A stretch of DNA of 64,000 nt from Vanrija pseudolonga (Eukaryota; Basidiomycota; Tremellomycetes; Trichosporonales; Trichosporonaceae). The stretch covers positions 930,001 to 994,000 of the forward strand of contig NC_085855.1 of the NCBI RefSeq assembly GCF_020906515.1, given 5' to 3'. The position numbers were made by a program, and so were the translations under genes. Every line of letters starts with the position of its first letter. Positions within the stretch are counted from its first letter, which is position 1. Below the pieces are notes generated by a model. It saw only the letters and a list, made by a program, of their open reading frames with translations. It had not been told where the DNA came from and did no database searches. This document shows, one piece after another, positions 32,928 through 46,979 of the stretch.

Positions 32928-34967
32928 ATGGTAAGCTCTTGACGGCCAGGCCTCACCCATCATAAAAAGACCACACACCCCGCCATGGCCTTGGGACACG
33001 TCGTGGGACTGTGCGATCTGCTCATCTCTTCCCTACCCCAACACTCCATCGATTCGACGGTTGCTGACAAATTGTGCCTTCTCATCTGCTCTTCACTATC
33101 ACAGGGTCAAACTCTCTCGGAACCAGGTTCGTCATACCAGGAGAGAGACAGTGGAGGAGATTAAAGCTGACGTGTTGATCCGCCTTCTCGCCGACTCGAC
33201 CGAACGACTTCGCCCTCGGATTCATTTCCCTTGATCAGTGACGGAGAAGCACACCACCACTGTGCTGAGGCAGAAGCAGTTCTGGGTGGGACTGTCTGAC
33301 ATGCAGGGATGGAGAATAAGTGAGCATTTGCCCGGCCCCACCGAGCTGACGATTCAGGCATGGAGGACTCGCACACGGTCCACTTGTACCTCCCGCCTGG
33401 CGGCTCGACCCTCCCACCGTCGGCACAGGTCATTCCTGAGCAGCCTGCTGGCTCTACAGTGTCGAATGATGGTGTTGATGAGCGGGGTCCTGCACTTGCA
33501 GGTGTCTTTGACGGCCATGGCGGCTCCACAGTCGCCAAGTTCACCGGCACGACCCTGCACACTCGCCTTGCCAACTTGGACACCTACAGTAGGTGTTTCG
33601 GCCAATAACAGCTTGGCTGACGTATTCCAGAATCTGGCGATTATGAGGTTGCGCTGAAGCAGGCCTTCCTCAAGACCGACGAGGACCTCCGAGCTGGTGA
33701 GAAAGACGAAGGCTTGTCCTGGCTAACTTGCAGACCCTACGTTCTTCAACGACCCCTCGGGCTGCACTGCCGTTGTCGGTCTGATCACCCCGGACGGCCG
33801 TATCATTGTCGTGCGTTTCTTTGTCGTGTGATGTGGCCATTGCTGATGATTACAGGCCAACGCCGGTGATTCTCGTGCCGTACTCGGCTACAAGGGCGAA
33901 GCAAAAGCGCTCTCCAACGACCACAAGCCCACGAACAAGGAGGAGACGGCCCGTATCACCGCAGCTGGTGGCTTTGTCGAGTTTGGTCGTGTGAACGGTG
34001 AGCTAGGCGTTGGCCTGTGCACTGACGATCCAGGAAACCTTGCGCTGTCGCGTGCCATCGGTGACTTTGAGTTCAAGCAGAACTACACTCTTCAGCCCGA
34101 GCAGCAGATTGTCACCGCCGACCCGGAGATCATTTCGCACAATGTCGACGGCGAGGAGGAGTTTATTGTCCTGGCATGTGATGGTTAGTTCTGGGTCCGA
34201 GGCGGTTCACTGATGGTCTAGGCATCTGGGACTGCCTGTCTTCGCAGCAGGTTATCGACTTTGTTCGCCGTGCCGTCGCCAATGGTGACGACCTTTCCAA
34301 GATCTGCGAGGACCTCATGGTCAAGTGTCTGGCGACGGACTCGGAGACCGGCGGCATTGGCTGTGACAACATGACTGTCGTTATTGTCGCTCTGCTTGGT
34401 GGTCGGACGCAGGAGGAGTGGCAGGCTTGGGTGAAGGAGCGCGTGGACAACAAGAGTGAGTTCCATGTGCGTACCAGGCGTTAACCGGTAGTCGGTCGTG
34501 ACACGCCCGAGTCGATTCCCGACGTGTTTGGTCAGGCTCAGCCTGGTGGTGGCTTGGCTGGTGGTGCTGGCGGTTTCCGCATTTCGGGTGCCGGAGGCAT
34601 GGGCACCATTGCCAGCATTCTCAGCGCCTCCGGGTTCTCGTTCCGGGCGGCTGGAGAGGACGATGACGAGGAGCTGCACATTGTTGACACGCTCGACGAC
34701 GGACACGGAGCGACTGTGAGTGTAGCTGGTGAAGCTCGAAGCCCGGGTACTAATCCCGTGTAGCTGCATAGCATTCACGACCAGGATGACGATGGCGACT
34801 CGCACATGGACTCTGGTGAAGAGTCTGATGCGACTGCGGCTGTCGGCGACCAAGGTAAAGCCCGAACCCCCGCGTTCTCTTCCATTGGCTCCCCCACGGT
34901 CCCGACACCAGAGTCATTGCAGCCTGCACGATCTTCAGCCGCTGCCGAGGAGCCGGAGTCGCACTGA
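32928..34967 (+). CDS. PP2C-type protein phosphatase (Ptc2/Ptc3-like)
   Basis: A Mg/Mn-dependent Ser/Thr phosphatase, closest by layout to Ptc2/Ptc3, which dampen stress MAPK and DNA-checkpoint kinases. After the isolated start codon, the spliced N-terminus reads MGQTLSEPVTEKHTT, with a Gly2 myristoylation-like context. It continues with [19 protein letters not shown] and the metal motif [13 protein letters not shown], then [11 protein letters not shown]-like sequence, [30 protein letters not shown] and the final metal site [17 protein letters not shown]-terminal tail of about 190 residues is Gly-, Asp- and Glu-rich. The ATG (32928-32930) is followed immediately by a 174-nt intron, so the coding part of exon 1 is just the start codon. 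At least eight introns in all. Confidence 0.94.
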
Positions 34968-35855
34968 GTTGGATTGCACTTGTGTACATAGATACCACGA
35001 CGTTTGTCCTTTTCATCGCCACCAACAATAGCGGTCTGTCAGAGAGAGAGAGTGAGAGTAGCGAGACGATTCCATTTTATACCCTGATGCAAGTAACTGT
35101 ACGTGGCCAGTGCAAGGAAGGGGACGAGCACCGATCCTAGTTCCAAGGCGAGGATGCAACCTCGGGTCAAGTTGACCAGGGCGTCACGACCTAGGGAACG
35201 TCATGCGGCGGTCAGTCAGTTGTGATGTCTGTCTGGTTTGGTCGTTGTCCGGGGCCCGCTCGTGTCATGAAGGCGCCTTGCCTAGCCTGAGCCAAGCGAC
35301 CGACAGCGCGCGGGACTCGGCGGCCACTGGGCTCCCGCGCTATTGATGCCCATTGGGCCAGTAATGGCCCCCGACGATCAAGACAGTTGTTGTTTGTGGC
35401 TTGGGTAGGAGAGCCACCGCCGGCCGGTTACTCGGACTCGGGTGGTGACCGGAAGTCAGTTTTGAAGCCCGCACATTTGTTGTTCGGGCAATGGCGCCGT
35501 CATTGATTAGCCGGGCATGGGCCGACGACGGCCCAATTTCAATGTCGGTCGCGTCTGCCTGAGGCGGCGCTCCACTCTAGGTCGACTAGCCAAAACACAA
35601 ATGTTGGTGTGCTCGAGGCTGGCAGGCGGGGGGGCGCAGCAGGACACGCCGCCGCCGCCGAGCCAACAGGCAAGCAGCAATGGAAGCAGCCTATGCAGCT
35701 AGTAGTAAGCTTGCTGTCCACAGACTTTCCACGTAGGCCATGTACAAGACATCCTCGCCTTCTTTGGCCTCAACTCGTTGCCCATACACCTTTGACGTTG
35801 CACTATCCGTCAGCAGCCATCGTATTCCTCTGCCGCCGCTGGGTCCAACTTCAAC
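34968..35855. other. Intergenic spacer with no supported gene
   Basis: About 890 bp between PP2C and the acyl-CoA synthetase. It includes a GA-rich tract at 35042-35055 in the likely PP2C 3' UTR and GC-rich sequence in the downstream promoter. No gene or RNA signal seen. Confidence 0.6.
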
Positions 35856-38800
35856 ATGCCTGTCACCTACACCCCCTACCCCAAGGACCTCAACCTCAAC
35901 AAGCAGGACATTGTGAGATCACTCTCGGCCATACGCCCCAAGTCCCATACTAAACGCGACCTCCGCACAGCCCATTCCTGGTAGCGAGACGGCAACCACG
36001 AGTGGTGAGCCCACCGATTGTTGACCGCTTGGAGCGAGTGCTGACCATGTTCCAAAGCCTCCTATGTGACCAGTACGTTGGCCGCCAACATGGTCAAAGC
36101 AGTTGAGCTTACGATTCAGCCACCTTTGACCCCAGTCTCATCCAGGTGGACCTGAACGGAAACCCGCGACCCAGGACGCTGTATGAGCTCTTTGAGAACA
36201 GTGGGTCAAGTCGAAGACAAGCCGAGTGAGATCTGACCGTTTGTCCTTAGCCGCAAACGAGTTCCCGAATATCCCAATCTTCCGTTCCCGAGTGCTTCTG
36301 AAGCCGACCAAGGCTGGAGAGGCCCCTGCTGTTGGGAACGAGACTGTGGACACCACGTACGCCGAGGTTCAGCATCGCCGCAATGCCCTCGGCTCGGCCT
36401 TGCTCGCTCTCGAGCGTCTCGGCCGTCTTCGTAACCCCAACACTCCGGCCGGCTAACAGTCTCCACCGGAGATCGTTTATGAAGGCATCCCAGCGTGGGG
36501 AGACCGTCTTAAAGGCGGGGCTCGTCGAGGCTGGGCCGTTGGTGTCTGGAGCCGCAATCGCGAAGAGTGGCAGGTTGTCGATCTCGCATGCCAGGCCTAT
36601 GGACTCGTCGGCGTGAGCCTCTACGAAACCCTTGGCCCCAACACAACAGAGTTCATGTAAGTTGCATCGAGTGGCTTCCGACTGCTGACAGCAAGTACCA
36701 ACCACTGCCCTGTGCCTATCATCTTCGCGTCGTCAAACCACCTGGTCGACATTTTGAAGATTGCGCCGCGCTGCCCTTCTCTTCGTGCCGTTGTGTCAAT
36801 GGACCGCCTTTCGTCTGGAGAGCGCGATGTTCTCTCCCAGTGGTCAACCTCTCTGGGCATCTTGCTTTTGGACATGGCCGACCTTGAGGAGTGGGGTCTC
36901 GAGCCCGGAAACTACGTTGCCCCCGGCCCTCTTGAGGGCGAGAGGGAGCTCGATTGCAACCGCATTGCGACAATCAGCTATACCAGTGGCACTACCGGTG
37001 GGTGGGACATTGCACAATCAGCGCTAAGCAACTAGGCAACCCCAAGGGCGTGATCCTTACCAACTGGAACATGACTTCTGCCACTCTCTCACAGTCATTG
37101 GGTGGCGTGGAGTTCTTCACCAAGCCGGGCTGGAGGTTCATGTCGTACCTGCCTTTGAGCCACATGTGAGTGAGCTCGGTCCATCGCTCTGCTGACACGA
37201 ACAGCTACGAGGTATGGACTGCAGCGGCGATCAGACCTTCTAACCCCTTTTAGCGCTTCCTGCAGATCCTTGTCATCGCAGGCGCTGGCACCATCTGTTT
37301 CAGCTGCGGCGATACTACCAAGCTTCTCGAGGACGCCCAGGTCTTCAAGCCACACTTCTTCCCTGGCGTGCCGAGAGTTTGGAACCGGTGAGTGGAAGAA
37401 CCTTTGAACCTTTCAACTGAGCGACAGTGTGCACGCGGCCATTCAAACCCAGATGGACACTCCTGGTCTTAAGGGTGCCCTTCTCCGCCAGGCCGTTGCT
37501 GCCAAGAGGGCCAATTGGAGGGAGCATGGCCAAGTGACCCACAGGGTATACGACGCGCTCGTTTTCAGCAAGGTATGTGTGTGAATGAGGGCAACGCTCA
37601 ACCGCAGGTGCGCGCCTTGTTGGGTGGTCAGGTTAGGTACATGTCGTCTGGCTCGGCCCCCCTTTCCGGTGCCGTTCACGAGCTCCTCAAGCTTTGCTTC
37701 AGCTGCGATGTTGTTCAGGGTGTAGGTTGCCACATGGGTGATAGAGCTAACGCTGCCACAGTACGGGTTGACAGAGGTGTGTTACGTGGCCGAGTGGTGT
37801 TGCTTACCGTTTCAAGACTGTTGGCACCTGCAGCAAGGGGTGAGTGGGCCGGTGCAGACCCAACGCAGCTAACAAGAACAGCATTGCCTGGGATGTCGGA
37901 GCTACCGGAACCTGCGGACACCTCACTAACTGCAACGAGGTCATGCTCGCGGATGTTGCCGAGATGGGCGTAAGTGGCCTCTTATTATCAGTATCAGCAC
38001 TGACGTGATCAGTACACTCACAAGGACTCGCCGAACCCCCGTGGCGAGTGAGTTGTTTCAGTACCTCGTGGTTCGTCCTCACACTTGACAGAGTTTGCAT
38101 TCGTGGCGACAACATCTTCATTGGCTACCTTCACGACCCGGAGAACACCAGCAAGGCTTTGGACAAGGACGGCTGGTTCCACACTGGAGAGTGAGTGCGC
38201 CGCCGAGACACCATCTAACCCGTGCAGCATTGGCGAGTTTGACTCTGCCGGGCGCCTCAAGATTATCGACCGCGTCAAGAATGTCGTCAAGCTCAGCCAG
38301 GGGTGCGTGTAATCGCCAGTTAAAAATACTGATGGCAGCGAATATGTCGCTTTGGAGAAGCTGGAGGGCATCTATGCTCTCAACCCGCTCTTTGCGGCCC
38401 TCATCGTCCACGCAGACTCGCTCCGTTCGTCTCTCGTGGCTATTGCTGTGTTGGATCCGGCCCTCGCCTCGAAGCTGGTCTTTGACGTCCTTGGCGAGAA
38501 GATTGCCCCCGAGGACACCGAGGCCCTCGACAAGGCCGTCCAGAACGAGAAGATTCGGGACAAGATTGTGGCCGGCTTCGCCCAGGTTGCCAAGAAGAAC
38601 AAGCTTAACGGGTGCGTCGTTACCGGTCTTCCAATCTGACCCGCAACAGGTTTGAACACATCCGTGGTGTCTTCCCCACAGTTCTACCCTTTGCGGACGA
38701 TCTCATGACGCCTACCCAGAAGGTCAAGCGGTAAGTAGACTGGTGAAGCGCTATCAAGTTTGATCTAACATAAACAAGCAATGTTGCAGCCAAATTCTTC

Positions 38801-38857
38801 GAGAAGGAAATCGAGGAGATCTACAACAAGACGGAAGGCAAGATTTCCAAGCTGTGA
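35856..38857 (+). CDS. Long-chain fatty-acid-CoA ligase (FAA/ACSL family)
   Basis: This enzyme activates long-chain fatty acids to acyl-CoA (EC 6.2.1.3) for beta-oxidation and lipid synthesis. Spliced start: [18 protein letters not shown]. Adenylate-forming motifs appear in order: the AMP-binding loop [28 protein letters not shown], the VQGYGLTETVG substrate/AMP motif, [24 protein letters not shown], and the hinge [25 protein letters not shown]. The C-terminus is [19 protein letters not shown] with no clear peroxisomal SKL end. The gene has about fifteen introns. Microexons were placed by the protein motifs: 36058-36072 (15 nt), 37205-37211 (7 nt, Y-E of HIYER), 37762-37776 (15 nt, YGLTE) and 37817-37839 (23 nt). 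There is no obvious membrane anchor. Confidence 0.95.
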
Positions 38858-39055
38858 AAGGATGTTGTATGCCGTCTCGTTTTGTGAACTGCCCAGAATT
38901 GAATGTATTGGTGCCATTGATGTCAAGGTCTGTAGTGAGTCAGACAGGTCGATGGAAGACACGGTGCATTCGCCTACTGCCAACCGAGAACACTATCGAG
39001 GCTGTGGCAGGCAAGCCGTGCCAGAGTCGATAGAATTGGCCCTATCTAGCACACG

Positions 39056-42000
39056 CTATTTTCTCGGGGCCTGAGCTTGCCCTGCATCGTACAGTCCCGG
39101 CCCCCGAGACTGCGGATGCCCTCCATATTCTCCGTAATGTTGCGGGCCATTTCCTTCCCTCCCGTAGTATGGCACGGCAGGGGGATATTGTGAGGGGTGC
39201 GCCGGTGCGCCGTGCTGGTAGCCAGTGTCTGCGTATGGAGCCTGTTGATGAGGAGGTTGCGAGACACGCTCAGCTGGGTTCATCATAGACCGCTCCCAAT
39301 GAGGATTGGGGGGACCAGACGGGTAGTTGGTCGGTCGATCAGGGTACTGTTGACCCTGGGGCTGGCCGTTCGCATACGAGAATGGCGGGGTCGATGTCGC
39401 ATGAGCGTAGTGCCTGCGGGGGTCGTGAGAGGACTGAGAATGATAGGAAGACGCGGGCTCATGCGGCCTCGGGTGGTGATCGTATGAGCGAACCACTGGG
39501 CCCGGGGTTCCGTTTGGAGGTGGCAGTTGGGCAGGTCTGCTTGGCGCAGCTTGTGGCTGCCTCTCAAGAGAAGGCTGGAGTGCAGGGCTGTGGACTGGGG
39601 GATATGTAGGATGGGCCGGCACCGCTGGTGGCTGGTTGAGCGGAGAAAGGAGAGATGGGGCACCTTCGTTTGGAGCCACACCTGGCGAAGGCAGCGGAGT
39701 ACTGCCGTTGATGGCGGCAGGGGCTGTGTCCGGGTTGACAAAGGCCTTTGGTTCCTCAACTCGCCTCCGCTTTGCCACTGCTCGCTCCTCACAATCCTTG
39801 CACTGAAGCCCGTCAGCAAGCAGTTCTGGCTGTGGCAAGCCTACCCTGAAATCCACTTTCTCCCAATCGCGAATTCCTCGACCTTCGGCAATGTCACGGC
39901 GATCGTGGCAAGTGACATGCTGCCACCGGCCACAGTCGTCACAGCAGACAGTATCTGCCTCGTCCTTCTGAGATTGTGAGCTGTCGTCGAAAGCATTTGC
40001 CCTCACCAGATTCCATCCAGTTTGCAAGCACACCTCGCACCGCAGCTCCCATGAAGAGTTTTGGGTGGAGGAACCCGGGGTGGAAGCGTTCGTCTTGATA
40101 GGCGTGGCAGCGCCATTGCCGGCTTCCTCATCCGACGAGGACTCGACTTGCTCGCCGTCTCGGCGACGCTTTCTCCTTTCCCGGTCACGCTCCGCCTTTT
40201 CTTTCAATCTCACTTCGTCCTCGAGACGGATGCGAACCGCATTTTCTCGGGCCATGAGGCGCTCTTGACGCTCGCGCATCCGATCCTCCCGTGCCTTTTC
40301 CCGGGCCAGGAGCTCGGCCTCCTCTTGGGCCTTTCGAGTTTCTTCTTGACGCATCCTCTCCATGCGTTCCTCCATTTCTCGCTCAGCTAGTTCGCGCTTG
40401 AGTTGCTCCTCCTTGGCGAGTTCGCGGGTCGCGATACGGGACGATCTCTTGCGGTTGTTGATGGCCTCCTGTTTGATCCGCTCTTGCTCCTTGGCCTGGG
40501 GGAGCCCTCAGCGAGGCATTACAGACAGCACATACCTCGAGGACCTCCAACACCTGTGGTCTAATATCATCCGCGACAAGCCTGTACAAAGCTTTCTCGT
40601 CGGCATCCTTGGATTTGGCCCATTGTTCTGGGAAAGAGCTCCATTCTTGCAGGGTTACGCACACCTGCGGTGTCAGGTAAAAGCCCCTGTGACCGCATCA
40701 CACTTACAGCTTCCCACTCGATGAAATCCTCTGGCAACGCGGCCGCTTCCTGGACTGCGAGTTTGACTTCGTCGACGTCCTGAGTGTCGTCTTCAACAGC
40801 GTTCGGGTCGTCCTCATCATCATCCTCAGCCTTGACTGAAGTAGAATCGTTTTGGTCATGAATCGAGACATCGTCATGCTCTTCCGTGGGACTTTGAGGA
40901 TCAGAAGCTGCTTCTGCTTCGGATTTCCAGTCCGGATCCGATTCTGGCTCATCAGGAACCTCGGACAGAGGGGAATCCCCAGTTTTGTCTGCCAAGGTCG
41001 CAGGGGCTTCACCCTGGATGGTTAGCTACAAAAGAGGAGCGGGCACATACCTTGGAGGGCCCATTTGCTGCGCCACTCGCTTGAAGACGGGCTTCGTGGA
41101 CTTCTTCGTCGGTGAGCTCGCTGAGTTCGCTCTCCTGGTCGTCATCACGGCCTCGGGAGCGTTTTGCCTTGTCTGGACCCCGCAGCCATTCGTCTGGAAC
41201 ATGTTGCCATTCATCATCGACAGCGCGGAGGCGCCGGCTCACTCGCGTCCCTAAAGGCAGAGGTGGTGCCCTGGTTGGTGTGGAGGGCGACTCTTGGGCG
41301 ATGCGCGCCGAACTTCTCGTTGAACGATCCGACCGCGGCGTCGGCTCTGACGCAGCACCACGTTTGAGTGCTTCGACTGTCGGGGTCAGGTTGCCATAGA
41401 AGACGACCTGTGTTCGCTTGCGTGGTCCAGAAACGACTTCATCTGCTTTGGGAGCGGGCGGTGGGAGTTCTTCGCGTGGCCGCGGTTCCTTCTTCTTGTG
41501 CGACTTTTTGGGCGGCGGGCGCGAGCGTTTTAAAGCGCGTTGAGCGCGCTTGGCCTTCAAGGAAGTCTTTTTGGGCGGCCGAGGAGGTGCAGGTCTCACT
41601 CGTTGGATCCAAAGGCGATTGTCTAGCCAACATTAGCCCTGGCCTCTCCATGCACCTACCATCGAACAGGAAGTAGGTATTGCCGGCCTTGTCCCATCCA
41701 ATCGGATCGACACGCTAAAGGAGTGTGAGCCGAGGGCATGATTAACAAGAGCTTACCCAAGACGGTGCGTCGTCTTCTGTCTTGAGCAAGGACCGAAAGC
41801 GCGCCGGGTCGTCCAGTTGCCATTCACACAGCTGCCAAAGAATCTCGACCTTTTGGCTGAGACCCAGTGTAGGCCATTCCACTGGTTCTTCGATGGTGCC
41901 CAGAACGTTGCGCTCAGGTAGCCTCTTGAGGAACTGCTTTCTCAAGTTCTCAAAGGCATTCTCGCGGCTAAGGAGTAGTGATCAGTGTTCTGGAGTCGTA

Positions 42001-42304
42001 AGTGACACCCACTTGATCTGGCGGTTCCACGTCAAGCTATATAGCAACTTTGAGACAAGGTCTGGCACCAGCGCGTCTTCGGCTCCATCGAAATCTTGCT
42101 CGAGGGCCTAGGCTGTCAGTATCCCATCAGCAGCTGAAGCCAACGGACCTCGATATCCCAGTCAACAATACCGAAGGCGTCGGCAAAGGTCCACATAAAC
42201 TGGCTGATTCCAGCCCACCGCCAGTCCTGGCGAAGCTTGGTAACCAGCGGTGACGGCGGTGGTGGTGGGAGGGAGGTGACCACTTGTGGAAGTTTACGCG
42301 GCAT
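39056..42304 (-). CDS. DDT- and PHD-finger chromatin protein (RSF1/CECR2-like architecture)
   Basis: A likely nuclear chromatin-remodelling accessory factor. The N-terminus starts MPRKLPQVVTSLPPPPPSP, then a DDT-like helical domain: ISQFMWTFADAFGIVDWDIE and, after introns, SLTWNRQINRENAFENL and FLKRL. A WHIM-like segment follows (QKVEILWQLCEWQLDDPARF, VDPIGWDKAGNTYFLFDDNRLW), which in ISWI partners contacts linker DNA. A long basic and acidic middle and a Glu/Arg-rich coiled coil lead to a PHD finger: CEVCLQTGW, CCDDCGRWQHVTCHDR, then CKDC. The last 180 residues are Pro/Gln/Tyr-rich and disordered. Order DDT, WHIM, PHD matches RSF1/CECR2-like regulators, but the exact orthologue is uncertain. 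The start at 42304 is preferred over an in-frame ATG at 42370. Confidence 0.85.
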
Positions 42305-43353
42305 GGCTGTTGTACCGCTGTTCCGAGTTAGTACGATGCAGCAGGACAGAGTGGGCGGATGGATGCGCATGCTGGGTGCAGGACAATGTGTCTCGTGAAA
42401 GGTAAAGGTGAGACTCTAAGGCGAGTTTCCGGCCAGCGACATGATCATGGCATGAATGTCGTCGCGCTCGTCGTTGCACAGATGGGCATGTGGAGGTGGA
42501 GGTGATGGCCGTGGTGGAGAACATGGACCGAGAAACGCAGGGCACAACAAGCTTACCGATGGGTCAATGCAAGAAATCAATGGGCAGGCCCGAGGACCGA
42601 GTTGACGGATGATGCGGCTTTGCCGATTGCCCTTGAGTGGGATGGTATTTTTGATTGTGAATGATGGCCAGAGCAGCAGTGAATCAAGTGGAGATTTGTG
42701 AGGGGGATGGGATGGAAAGTGCGGTTGGTGGTGTGTGGTGGGTGTTGTTGTTGGCGACGGACGACGCGGCGGGGCACAAGCGTGGGTGGTGTAACGGTAC
42801 GTGGTTGGGTGAGGGTGGGTTCAAAGTCGCCGCCGCCGCATAAGGGCGCGGTTCCAGGGTTTGATTGGGTCGGGGCTGGCTGGCTGGTGGCTGATGGCAA
42901 ACACCTCTGGGCTGCTTGCTCTGTTGCACCTGCAAGCCCTTTGTGCCCAGCAGAGAGTAGATCGGCGACGCTGTGATGGTTGTCGTCAACGGCTTGTCGG
43001 TTGCCCGCGACGCGATGTGGGCTCGAGCCAGTCGAGTGGTGTCCGTCTTGCCTCCGAAAGCGGCGACGGCGCGTCACCGACTACACGCTGGATCTGCACC
43101 AGCTGTACTGCATGTACTGGTGCCTGAGACAAAGCCTCGTGAGTAGCACGCGCCCCTCGCGTGGCCTTTCGGATTTTCGGACTTTCTGAAATGTGGCGCG
43201 TCGCGCCAGGCAGGTCCACTCATTGCTTCTGGCCCTCCACTTGCCATTGTTGGTTCACCAACACGCACATATCACGTCGACAACAACTGTCTCGACCCCC
43301 ACGCCCCTTCACTTCACCTTCTCTTTCTCACCAAAGACCAAACACTCGCCACC
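42305..43353. other. Divergent spacer upstream of SUMO
   Basis: About 1.05 kb between the DDT/PHD gene start and the SUMO start. It contains GT-rich and TGG-rich tracts (about 42640-42830), and a pyrimidine-rich leader with a CACCATG start context for SUMO. No gene seen. Confidence 0.6.
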
Positions 43354-43931
43354 ATGTCCGACGCTGGATCGCCTTCAAACGCTGCCGAGACCAAGCCCAA
43401 GGCCGACGGTGAGTGCTCCTAGTCGTCTTCCTCACAACCAACGCTCACTCGATACATCAGACAACACTCTCAACATCAAAATCCGCGCCACTGACGGCTC
43501 CGAGGTCTTCTTCAAGATCAAGAAGACGACCAAGCTGAACAAGCTCAAGGTGCGCTGCTCGTCCCCGCGCCCCTTGGCAACCGCTGACGCTGCGTAGAAC
43601 GCCTACGCTGACCGTGTCGGCCAGGACCCGGGCGCTATTCGGTGGGTACACCACGACTCGCACCCCACAACACGACATGCTAACGTGAGCCTTCCCTTGG
43701 ATCTGTTATCCTACGCCTCCAATTCGCCCCTACTTCAGCCTCTTGTTCGATGGGCAGCGCATCCTCGACAACGCTACGGCTGATGACCTCGACATGGAGG
43801 ACGGCGATGTTGTCGACGTGCTCCTTGAACGTGAGTGAGGGCACGCGCGGGCGTGGGGCATCCACACCGATGCTGCTGCTGCTGATGACGTCTCATACTA
43901 ACCTGGTTCAGAGGTCGGCGGCTCGTGCTAG
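43354..43931 (+). CDS. SMT3: SUMO (Smt3)
   Basis: The ubiquitin-like modifier SUMO is conjugated to lysines of nuclear proteins. Four introns split a product of about 99 residues. MSDAGSPSNAAETKPKAD is the flexible tail; the fold then runs NTLNIKIRATDGSEVFFKIKK, NAYADRVGQDPGAIRLLFDGQR and DDLDMEDGDVVDVLLEQ. The protein ends VGGSC, so the Gly-Gly needed for conjugation is followed by two residues for removal by a Ulp1-type protease. Exon 3 ends inside the Arg codon before LLFDG, followed by a longer intron of about 97 nt. No consensus SUMOylation lysine (psi-K-x-E) is obvious in the N-terminal tail, so poly-SUMO chain formation may be limited; that is inference. Confidence 0.96.
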
Positions 43932-44128
43932 ATGGTCAAGGTCAGCCCAAGAGGCTATTGTCACCAGGTGGCAAATTGTTTCCAGCGCAGTTCTGCTCGC
44001 GTCCTAGTTTGGCGCCGCTCCACACCATAGGCGCGAATAGCGACACGCGATGTACATCAATGTTCATTAGTGACTGACTGTGCCTCTCCTGTTACGTGCC
44101 ATGATGTACATCTAAAAAGTCTTCACTA

Positions 44129-46350
<2,222 letters not shown>

Positions 46351-46802
46351 GGTTCTGAAAAAGGTCAGTTGCAATGAAGAGATGGCAAAGCTGCACCTAA
46401 AGCTGATGTGGGGGGACGCGGAGCACCGAGCGAGGTCTAAGCGGCGAGCCTAGGAATTGCCACTGGACAAGTCAGTCAACCGTGCGTCGGAAAGAGAGAA
46501 AAAAATGAATCTCACAGCAAAGGACTGGGCTTTGGAATACTGCAATACATTGACATGGGTTGGCGGCGGCGCAGGAAGAGACGCGACAGAGTAAGCTCGA
46601 GTCGTACGCGCTTTGTTCTTCTGCCATTTGATCCTCACCGATTGATTGACAGTACCACGGCAAGGTCTGTCAAGAGCGTATCACGGGTCGGATTGACTGC
46701 AAGTCGATAACCAGAGGGACTTGGCAAGAAGGAAAGATCTTGAAGAGTTGGAACAAGATGGGACGCGGTGCCGCTGGTGCTGGCTGGAAATTGTTGGTGC
46801 GA

Positions 46803-46812
46803 GTCACGTGAC
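46803..46812. promoter_or_regulatory. GTCACGTGAC E-box palindrome
   Basis: A perfect 10-bp palindrome containing CACGTG, about 450 bp upstream of the CTP synthase start. It lies in the spacer between CTP synthase and the 3' end of the type II membrane protein gene, so it is a candidate bHLH (Cbf1-like) site for CTP synthase. Confidence 0.4.
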
Positions 46813-46908
46813 TAGCCTCGAGTCCAGTCACTTTTGGTGGCAACACGCGGTGCAGGCGCGCGGCGGCGGCCCAAATTGATTTGTTTACTTTCACCCAAAA
46901 TGTGCATC

Positions 46909-46924
46909 ACGCGTCGCAACGCGT
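46909..46924. promoter_or_regulatory. Two ACGCGT (MCB-like) boxes upstream of CTP synthase
   Basis: ACGCGT occurs at 46909-46914 and 46919-46924, one helical turn apart. ACGCGT is the MluI cell-cycle box bound by MBF at G1/S promoters, and CTP synthase supplies dCTP precursors. The motif also occurs by chance in GC-rich DNA; the tandem spacing is the notable part. Confidence 0.4.
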
Positions 46925-46979
46925 CGCTTGGTCCGTCACACCCCCTACACGCCAGCAATCTAGTGCATCCTTGTCATAT

